DNA of 12,970 bases from an uncultured beta proteobacterium. GTDB lineage: Bacteria; Pseudomonadota; Gammaproteobacteria; Burkholderiales; Burkholderiaceae_B. The notes below the pieces were generated by a model, which saw only the letters and a list, made by a program, of their open reading frames with translations, did no database searches and had not been told where the DNA came from. Position 1 is the stretch's first letter. Each line of letters starts with the position of its first letter. A program made the translations under genes and the position numbers. Shown one piece after another: positions 1 to 5,232 of this stretch. Location: positions 1-12,970 of the forward strand of contig CAIYCP010000430.1 of the NCBI GenBank assembly GCA_903924715.1, in the 5' to 3' direction.

Positions 1-1162
1 GTGTACACATCTCGCAGCCGATACAGTTTGCATGAATCGATTCGACTGAACCGTCGCCTTGTGCCAGCGCATCGTAAAAACAAGTCTGAATACAAATGGT
101 ACAGGTCGGATTCTTGCAAGCCTCAGAAGCAATCTCGCTATGCATGCGTGGCTTACGAAACTGTTCACCATAGTCTTTCACGGCAGCGCGCGAAGCGATA
201 CCTGTCATTGAGGCGATATCAGGATAACCATGGGCATCCATGAAATGATCAAGGCCGGTGATCATGCTCGGCAGATACTTAATGCCTTTGAGCATCAACA
301 CTGAACCCACTTGCACCAGTGGCGCACCGGTCATAATGAATTCGACGATATCTTTGTGATCATAAATACCATTCGAACCCGTAATGGGCATCCCCAACTC
401 GGTATAAATGCGATTCACCCAGCGCAGCGACAAGGCCTTGGCCCACACCCCACCAATACCTGCAGGCCCACCTAGACGAGGCAACCCTGTTTCAATGTCC
501 ACTGAAAACCCTGTGTATCGATTGGTCGCCGTCACACCCGCAGCACCCGCCTCTTTGACGGCCCGCGCCACATCCAGCACGCGCGACTGATCTGGGGTCA
601 GCTTGATCACCACAGGAATCTTCACTGCCTCGCATACCCGTGCCGTCACCTCGCGCGCGATTTCAGGTTCTTGCCCAATCATCGAGCCGCCATGTACCCC
701 TGGCATCATGGCAGGATGCGGGCAGCCAAAATTCAACTCGACCATGGGTAATCCACAGTCTTCAATCGTGCGACAAATATCGATCCAGCTTTGTACGGTT
801 TTACCGCCAGCACTGCCGATGAGATGCGACCCTTGATCTTGTGCGTATTTATTTAAATCTTTAAGGTGAGGAATCCATTCTCGCAAAGGCGTGCTCGAAT
901 AACCCGAACGACTATAGAACACAAAATTCTTATTCACTTTGCCACGAATCAATTCATTTTTTTCGTTCAATATGGCGTATTTTGAATTTTGAGTCAGCCG
1001 TGCCATGTCTTCGATGTCGGTGAGGGTCTTGATAATCATGCCCCCCGCACCAGCATCCACACACTCACGGATCACTTCAGGGCTATTGGTCGTTTCAAGC
1101 GACGCAATCACCACCGGGTTCTTAAATTTGATGCCACAAAATTCTAATGAGAGATCAGCCAC
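1..1162 (-). CDS. preA: PreA-like dihydropyrimidine dehydrogenase / DHOD-family flavoprotein with ferredoxin domain (3' end outside window)
   Basis: The 387 visible residues form an FMN-binding dihydroorotate/dihydropyrimidine dehydrogenase barrel followed by a two-cluster ferredoxin tail. Seen: an N-terminal barrel start (CGIKFKNPVVIAS), the ELNFGCPH strand at 142-149, GQEPE at 163-167, KLTP at 187-190, VTATN at 210-214 and a phosphate-binding GSNGI at 262-266. Cys349, 354, 357 and 361 fit one [4Fe-4S] cluster. C380-IG-C383-EM-C386 begins a second, whose last Cys lies beyond the window. Family members reduce uracil/thymine, usually with the NADH-flavoprotein partner PreT; no preT is visible. 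The loop before GQEPE has Ile162 where mammalian DPD has its catalytic Cys, so the substrate may differ. The start is GTG, because an in-frame TAG lies 9 bases upstream and AGGGG precedes it by 6 bases. It follows marR by 31 bases and is probably cotranscribed with it. The family is secure; the pyrimidine role is not. Confidence 0.8.
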   Translation of the reverse strand, partial: MADLSLEFCGIKFKNPVVIASLETTNSPEVIRECVDAGAGGMIIKTLTDIEDMARLTQNSKYAILNEKNELIRGKVNKNFVFYSRSGYSSTPLREWIPHLKDLNKYAQDQGSHLIGSAGGKTVQSWIDICRTIEDCGLPMVELNFGCPHPAMMPGVHGGSMIGQEPEIAREVTARVCEAVKIPVVIKLTPDQSRVLDVARAVKEAGAAGVTATNRYTGFSVDIETGLPRLGGPAGIGGVWAKALSLRWVNRIYTELGMPITGSNGIYDHKDIVEFIMTGAPLVQVGSVLMLKGIKYLPSMITGLDHFMDAHGYPDIASMTGIASRAAVKDYGEQFRKPRMHSEIASEACKNPTCTICIQTCFYDALAQGDGSVESIHANCIGCEMCT

Positions 1163-1193
1163 GTGTTGCCCCTATGTCAGCAAAATAAATGGA

Positions 1194-1820
1194 TTAGGAT
1201 GAAGATTGACGACTCGCTTGACGAACACGCGCCTTCAGCGCTTCGCCACCCGGACGCAAAGAAGTTCGACCACTTTCGTTATTGCCTTCGACCAGTCGCC
1301 CAAGAAGATCCATAAAAATCTTACGGTCGGTTGGATTTAAAGGGCTTAACAACTGCTCTTGAGACAGTTGCATATCTCTTTGATACCGTTGTACGAATTT
1401 TTTACCCGCTGCAGTCGCCAGGCATAACTTACGGCGGCGATTCAAGGGATCGACCACGCGGGTCAAAAGCTGGCGATCTTCAAGCCGCCTGAGAATTTCA
1501 GCCACGTTGGCAGGATCAAGGCCCAGTTCAGCACCGATGGTGGCTTGGTCAATACCAGGTCGGCTCATCAAAATGCTTAAAAGTCCAAACTGCACCGGAG
1601 TCACCTGACCATCGGCGACGCGCGCCGAAAACATCGCGACATGAATTTGATGCAGGCGCCGCACAAGATAGCCAGGCCGATCCCAAATCGTGTGATTCTT
1701 GGGTGCGACCACTGACGTGGATTTTTTGGGGGCTGGCACGACCACCAGCGCAGGTGGCCGACCTAATCCAGGCTTACGTACCGCTTTCGCTTGTAGGGCG
1801 CCCGTACTTTTGCTCAACAT
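1194..1820 (-). CDS. MarR-family transcriptional regulator with N-terminal extension
   Basis: This 208-residue protein has a MarR-type winged helix. A dimerisation helix starts near GYLVRRLHQIH. It is followed by the DNA-binding core (TPVQFGLLSILMSRPG, then the helix DPANVAEILRRLEDR), the basic wing VVDPLNRRRKLCL and a C-terminal helix. MarR proteins usually repress and are released by aromatic or heterocyclic ligands; regulation of the neighbouring catabolic genes is inferred. About 45 basic, Ala/Pro-rich residues precede the usual start of the family. They may be a real tail or an over-long call: the ATG has GAGG only 3 bases upstream, which is tight, and there is no obvious internal ATG replacement. 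A tandem 14-bp repeat overlaps its likely promoter, suggesting autoregulation. It lies between the sulfide dehydrogenase gene and the PreA-like gene, same strand. Confidence 0.88.
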   Translation of the reverse strand: MLSKSTGALQAKAVRKPGLGRPPALVVVPAPKKSTSVVAPKNHTIWDRPGYLVRRLHQIHVAMFSARVADGQVTPVQFGLLSILMSRPGIDQATIGAELGLDPANVAEILRRLEDRQLLTRVVDPLNRRRKLCLATAAGKKFVQRYQRDMQLSQEQLLSPLNPTDRKIFMDLLGRLVEGNNESGRTSLRPGGEALKARVRQASRQSSS

Positions 1821-1919
1821 ACACCTCGATTAGACTGTTCGTATACTGATAGTTCGTATACTGATGGTTTATTGTCCAATCAAGTCCAGCCGCGTGTCAA
1901 GCGGGAAATCCCTAGATTT
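1821..1919 (-). promoter_or_regulatory. Putative marR promoter region
   Basis: This 99-bp gap precedes marR on the minus strand. One candidate promoter has TTGATT at 1883-1878 and TATACG at 1860-1855, with 17 bases between. A second has TTGACA at 1900-1895 and GACAAT at 1876-1871, with 18 bases between. The first -10 lies inside one copy of the tandem repeat at 1837-1865. No convincing terminator follows the upstream sulfide dehydrogenase gene, so read-through into marR is possible. The boxes were found by eye. Confidence 0.45.
1837..1865. repeat. Tandem 14-bp direct repeat, probable regulator-binding site
   Basis: GTTCGTATACTGAT occurs at 1837-1850 and again, identical, at 1852-1865, giving a 15-base period. 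Each copy contains the palindrome GTATAC, and the left part continues towards symmetry with GTTCGTATAC. It lies 17 to 45 bases upstream of the marR start codon and overlaps a candidate -10 box, as expected of an autorepressor operator. I did not find this 14-mer in the other two regulatory gaps of the window. Binding by this MarR protein is inference. Confidence 0.6.
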
Positions 1920-3194
1920 TCAAAGTAAGCTGTCAGCCCAAATATTGCGCGCCCAGCCCCAGCCGTAGACCCCTTCAAGCTCGCTGGGTGCTGGCGAAAC
2001 ACCGCCCGAGCCCGCGACAGTTTTAAAGGTTTTTTCTACCGCGCTATATTGATGCACGCTCGCAACGTGAACCACTCTTGTTGCATCGACAAAGCTATAA
2101 CAGGTATTGGTTAAAACGGGCTGCGGATTCAGGTCAAATCCTCGCAACTCAGCCACAATGGCCGCGGCAGCAACCTTGGCATGTTGATTGGCCATATGAC
2201 CGGACTTTGGCATGAATGGCGCGTTTTGCACAGAATCACCAATGACATAAATATCTTTTGCCGCAGTCGATTCAAAACTTAAATAGTTCACTTGCGCCCA
2301 ACGCTTGTTCGAGTTTGCTAAATCGGCCTGCACCACAACTTCACTGGCGCGCATTCTAGGCAAGACATTCAACACATCTGCTCGAACCGACTCCTGGATA
2401 TCAAACTTGAGCGTCTTTGTGGCTGCCTCAATGCGAATCAAATTATGCGACGAACGATATTCAATCATGCCTGGATACAAATCTGCCCAGGCCTTTTTAA
2501 AGAGGCCCGGCTTTGACACCACATCTTCATTTGCATCCAGAATTAACACTTTAGCGGCAGGCTTATGCTTTTTAAAATAGGCAGCAACCTGACACGCGCG
2601 TTCGTAAGGCCCGGGCGGACATCTAAAGGGGGCCTCAGGGATGCTCAAGGCATAAACACCGCCATCAGGCATCTGTTGCAATTGCTTTTGTAGCGCAAGT
2701 GTTTCAGCGCCCGCCTTCCAGGCTTGCAAGGTCACACCCGAATCATTGGCCTGCCTCAAGCCCTCAACGCTATCCATCATCAAACCAATCCCAGGCGACA
2801 AGACGAGTTTGTCGTAAGCGAGCACTTGGCCTGACTTTAATTGGACCTGTTTTTTAATTCGATCGATTGAAGTGACCCAATCTTTAATTAAAGAAATGCC
2901 ATGCTGCTTTTGCAAGCTCTCATAGGACACTGTTAATTCTGAGAGCGTGTGCGAGCCACCCAACACCAAGTTAGATAGCGGGCAAGAAATAAAAAACGGT
3001 TCAGGCTCAATCAACGTGACCGACACACTCGCATCCGACAAGAGCCGAAGGTACTTTGCCGCAGTCGCACCGCCGTAACCCCCGCCCACCACCACTACAC
3101 GAGCCGCTTTCAGGTCAGCGCGTACAAGGCTCGGAAAAGCCAGGCCGCCGGCGAGTAGTGCAGCACTCTGATTTAAGAATTGGCGACGTTTCAT
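1920..3194 (-). CDS. soxF: Flavocytochrome c sulfide dehydrogenase flavoprotein subunit (FccB/SoxF-like), Tat-exported
   Basis: The protein has 424 residues, normal for FCSD flavoproteins. A Tat-type leader (KRRQFLNQS, hydrophobic stretch, RADL) is followed by the FAD dinucleotide motif VVVVGGGYGG at 33-42, the CPLSN motif at 71-75, FRCPPGPYERA around Cys192, a second FAD-binding stretch ending YVIGDS near 316-321, and NTCYS with Cys365. Cys192 and Cys365 match the redox disulfide that attacks sulfide in characterised FCSDs. The expected reaction is oxidation of sulfide to sulfane sulfur or polysulfide in the periplasm, with electrons passed to a c-type cytochrome. No cytochrome partner (fccA/soxE) adjoins it, so SoxXA or an unlinked cytochrome would have to accept electrons. 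Its ATG is 20 bases after the soxA stop, with a weak GAGA ribosome site, and it is probably the last gene of the long operon. Cys201 is an extra cysteine beside the active-site loop. Confidence 0.9.
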   Translation of the reverse strand: MKRRQFLNQSAALLAGGLAFPSLVRADLKAARVVVVGGGYGGATAAKYLRLLSDASVSVTLIEPEPFFISCPLSNLVLGGSHTLSELTVSYESLQKQHGISLIKDWVTSIDRIKKQVQLKSGQVLAYDKLVLSPGIGLMMDSVEGLRQANDSGVTLQAWKAGAETLALQKQLQQMPDGGVYALSIPEAPFRCPPGPYERACQVAAYFKKHKPAAKVLILDANEDVVSKPGLFKKAWADLYPGMIEYRSSHNLIRIEAATKTLKFDIQESVRADVLNVLPRMRASEVVVQADLANSNKRWAQVNYLSFESTAAKDIYVIGDSVQNAPFMPKSGHMANQHAKVAAAAIVAELRGFDLNPQPVLTNTCYSFVDATRVVHVASVHQYSAVEKTFKTVAGSGGVSPAPSELEGVYGWGWARNIWADSLL

Positions 3195-3214
3195 TAAAGT
3201 CTCTGCATCACTTG

Positions 3215-4024
3215 TTAGGGCCGCACGCCTGGAGTCTCGAGAAGCATGCCGCGCGCGCGCCAGGCTAAAAATAACTCGAGGTCAAGCAGTTCTTTCGAAC
3301 CAAGGGCATAGGGCTCGGCTCGCACGCCCGTTAAACAATTACGCAAACGCCGCTGCAGCGAACCCACCGCCTGCCATTCGAGTCGATAAATTGGGTAGGC
3401 CGTTGGGTGTGCCTGTGGAATAGGATTTCCTGCTAATTTTTGACCCGCACGCTCGGCGTGACATTGCGCGCACGACAAATTAAGTTGGCCCATCCGCTGA
3501 TTAAACAAGTGCTGACCCGCATCGAGCGACGTTGCATTCGCTGCATTGCGTTCGACTGTTATTGGCATACCTTTAGACTGCGTCGCCACAAAAGCTGACA
3601 ACGACAAAAGAGGTTTACTCTCGAAGGCGAGAGGTTCAGCGTCTTGATGCGTGACCCGACAATCGTTAATCTGCCCCTCAAGATTAACAAGAGAACCCTT
3701 GGCAGAGCTGAACTTTGGAAAACTTGCCGCAACCCCTTTCATCGATGTCGTCGCATCGCCATGGCAAGTTGCACATGATCGGTTCTTCTTGCCCGCTGAC
3801 TCTTGCCATAAGGCCTGACCATCCAACACCGCAAAAGTCGCAGGGTTCAACAGCGGATCGTCTTGCATTGCTTTCGTGTCGGCAGACATGAGCGCGTAGC
3901 TTGATTGTCGCTCAGCGCTCGGCGAAGCCGCCCTTGATACAGTCACGACTGATAAGACCACACTCATGGCACATATCACCAGAGCTTTTATTATCTTAGG
4001 TAGCAAGTCGCTCAAACGCGTCAA
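3215..4024 (-). CDS. soxA: SoxA, diheme c-type cytochrome of the sulfur-oxidation complex SoxXA
   Basis: The protein has 269 residues with a Sec-type signal (basic start, hydrophobic 14-30, RAAS). Two heme sites are visible: C84-AT-C87-H88 and C185-AQ-C188-H189. Cys122 lies in the INDCRVTH region, the expected first-heme ligand position of diheme SoxA. Cys230 lies in RNCLTGVRAEP, matching the active-site heme-ligand cysteine, which is persulfidated in studied SoxA proteins. With SoxX it attaches thiosulfate or another sulfur species to the SoxY cysteine in the periplasm. The start is TTG, overlapping the soxZ stop as TTGA. This fits the pattern of neighbouring junctions and keeps the basic n-region, which the later ATG (codon 20) would remove; no strong ribosome site is seen. 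The product is secure, the exact start less so. Confidence 0.92.
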   Translation of the reverse strand: MTRLSDLLPKIIKALVICAMSVVLSVVTVSRAASPSAERQSSYALMSADTKAMQDDPLLNPATFAVLDGQALWQESAGKKNRSCATCHGDATTSMKGVAASFPKFSSAKGSLVNLEGQINDCRVTHQDAEPLAFESKPLLSLSAFVATQSKGMPITVERNAANATSLDAGQHLFNQRMGQLNLSCAQCHAERAGQKLAGNPIPQAHPTAYPIYRLEWQAVGSLQRRLRNCLTGVRAEPYALGSKELLDLELFLAWRARGMLLETPGVRP

Positions 4025-4350
4025 GTCACAGTGAGTTTGCTAGAGGTACTTGAGGCATAGCCATTATCGCCAGACCATTTAAACTCAAGCGTGCCACTTT
4101 CAGTTGCGACTGTCGAAAAAATAATCAGCGGGTTGGCGCCCATCGCAGGATGCAACTCAACGCGAAACACTTCAACGCCGTTGTAGATACAAAGAAAATC
4201 TCGGATGATGTCTCGGGGCACACGCTGGCCCGTTTCGGTATGACGAAAACCAGATTCCATATCGTGCTGCACGATGATCCGGATTTCGAGAACTTCACCT
4301 TTCTTGGCCGTTGTCGGCATCGTGACGAGTGTGCGAGAAGTCTTGCTCAC
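4021..4350 (-). CDS. soxZ: SoxZ, sulfur-carrier scaffold subunit
   Basis: The 109-residue protein has no signal peptide, as expected because SoxZ is exported with SoxY. It shows the family core: IIRDFLCIYNG, VELHPAMGANP, then TESGTLEFKWSGDNG and a final beta strand. SoxZ pairs with SoxY and presents the carrier arm to the Sox enzymes. I place the start at GTG 4350-4348 because GGAGG (4361-4357) lies 6 bases upstream. An earlier TTG at 4374 would overlap soxY without a ribosome site. Only one base separates the soxY stop from this start, and the ribosome site sits inside the last soxY codons. The stop overlaps the soxA TTG start. Confidence 0.92.
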   Translation of the reverse strand: MSKTSRTLVTMPTTAKKGEVLEIRIIVQHDMESGFRHTETGQRVPRDIIRDFLCIYNGVEVFRVELHPAMGANPLIIFSTVATESGTLEFKWSGDNGYASSTSSKLTVT

Positions 4351-4351
4351 G

Positions 4352-4795
4352 TTACACCTCCGTGCAGGCTGCAAGCGTCACTAACGTCGCTGCATCACCC
4401 TGCCAAAAAGAGCCATCACTCATTTGCGCAATTGCCCTCACGCGCTGCGAATCACCTAGACGCACGCGCGTCGTGATCGCCGCAAGCCCCGCACGATGAG
4501 ATAAATAAAAGCTCACCACATTTGGCAAGGGATTGCCTTCAGCCACGATGTGGATCGCGCGTACATAATCTGCTTCAGTCATAGGGCTCTCGACTGCAAC
4601 TTTCATCGTCACCAGATTGCCATTTTCAACCAGGGGGGGGATCTCCAAGGTCACACGCCCAACCTTGGCTTTTTGATTTCCCAAAATCTTGTCCACAGCC
4701 TGCGTTGCATCATCAACTGTCGCAAACGCCTTCACGGCCGGCAACACGCTGGCGGCCGCAGCGCTGATCACAAAGACTCTCCGGGTCAGGCTCAC
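4352..4795 (-). CDS. soxY: SoxY-like sulfur carrier protein with non-canonical C-terminus, Tat-exported
   Basis: The 147-residue protein starts with a Tat signal (SLTRRVFVIS, then a hydrophobic stretch to KAFA). The SoxY fold follows: LVENGNLVTMKVAVESPM, YVRAIHIVAEGNPLP, TTRVRLGDSQ and AIAQMSDGSFW. Canonical SoxY ends in a swinging arm GGCGG whose Cys carries the sulfur cargo. Here the end is VTLAACTEV. Cys144 is the only cysteine of the protein and lies at the equivalent position, but its flanking glycines are alanines and the tail is one residue longer. The start is GTG, overlapping the soxX stop as GTGA. An eight-C run in the coding strand (4640-4633, codons 52-55) is a possible slippage site, but the frame is intact. 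It is a SoxZ partner; whether it carries thiosulfate-derived sulfur is uncertain. Confidence 0.88.
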   Translation of the reverse strand: MSLTRRVFVISAAAASVLPAVKAFATVDDATQAVDKILGNQKAKVGRVTLEIPPLVENGNLVTMKVAVESPMTEADYVRAIHIVAEGNPLPNVVSFYLSHRAGLAAITTRVRLGDSQRVRAIAQMSDGSFWQGDAATLVTLAACTEV

Positions 4796-5232
4796 TGTTT
4801 TAAGCTCACTAAAAAGGCGACGACATCTTCAATTTCTTGTGCCGTCAAAATTGTTTTTCCAGCAAATTGTGGCGCGACCCGCGCGCCGCTCTCTGTACGA
4901 AAGTACGAAGGCATGATGGTGTCCGGATTAAAGCGGCTGGCGTCTACAATTCGGGCACGCAACTGCGCAGGCGACAATGCAGCAGAACTCGCTGCCAGAT
5001 CAGGTGCCAACGTGCCTTGAAACCGCTCTTCCGGAAAAGGGCCACTGTGACACAAAATACACAAGCCACCCTGACGACTCAACACTAAGGCACGTCCACG
5101 TACTGCATCACCAGCCTGGCCCGACAGGGAGACCTGAATCTGATCACCTACAAAAACCTGCGCAAAAAGGGGGTTGGGGTTGGCAAGCCAAATACATAGC
5201 GCGACCAAACACCCAACGCCCCCTCTCGTCAT
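4792..5232 (-). CDS. soxX: SoxX, monoheme c-type cytochrome
   Basis: The 146-residue protein has a Sec-type signal (MTRGG, hydrophobic to PLFA24). One heme site is visible, C58-IL-C61-H62, with Met107 in NPDTIMPSYFR as the likely sixth ligand. The stretch FPEERFQGTLAPDL and the C-terminal LTAQEIEDVVAFLVSLK are typical of the SoxX family. SoxX partners SoxA and receives electrons when sulfur is joined to SoxY. The ATG overlaps the stop of the upstream molybdenum hydroxylase large subunit (ATGA), which couples their translation. Because Ior-type hydroxylases commonly deliver electrons to a c-type cytochrome, SoxX could also be that acceptor here; this is inference from position only. Confidence 0.92.
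   Translation of the reverse strand: MTRGGVGCLVALCIWLANPNPLFAQVFVGDQIQVSLSGQAGDAVRGRALVLSRQGGLCILCHSGPFPEERFQGTLAPDLAASSAALSPAQLRARIVDASRFNPDTIMPSYFRTESGARVAPQFAGKTILTAQEIEDVVAFLVSLKQ

Noticed and set aside
1..836. Several short plus-strand frames at the left edge
   Set aside because: All are antisense to the continuous PreA-like reading frame, which runs off the window end.
1905..1930. GGGATTTCCC and AAATC/GATTT inverted repeats after the sulfide dehydrogenase stop as a terminator
   Set aside because: The stems are 4-5 bases and AT-rich with no T run, too weak to call.
4351..4374. TTG start for soxZ inside soxY
   Set aside because: No ribosome site is present there. The GTG at 4350 has GGAGG 6 bases upstream and gives a normal SoxZ length.
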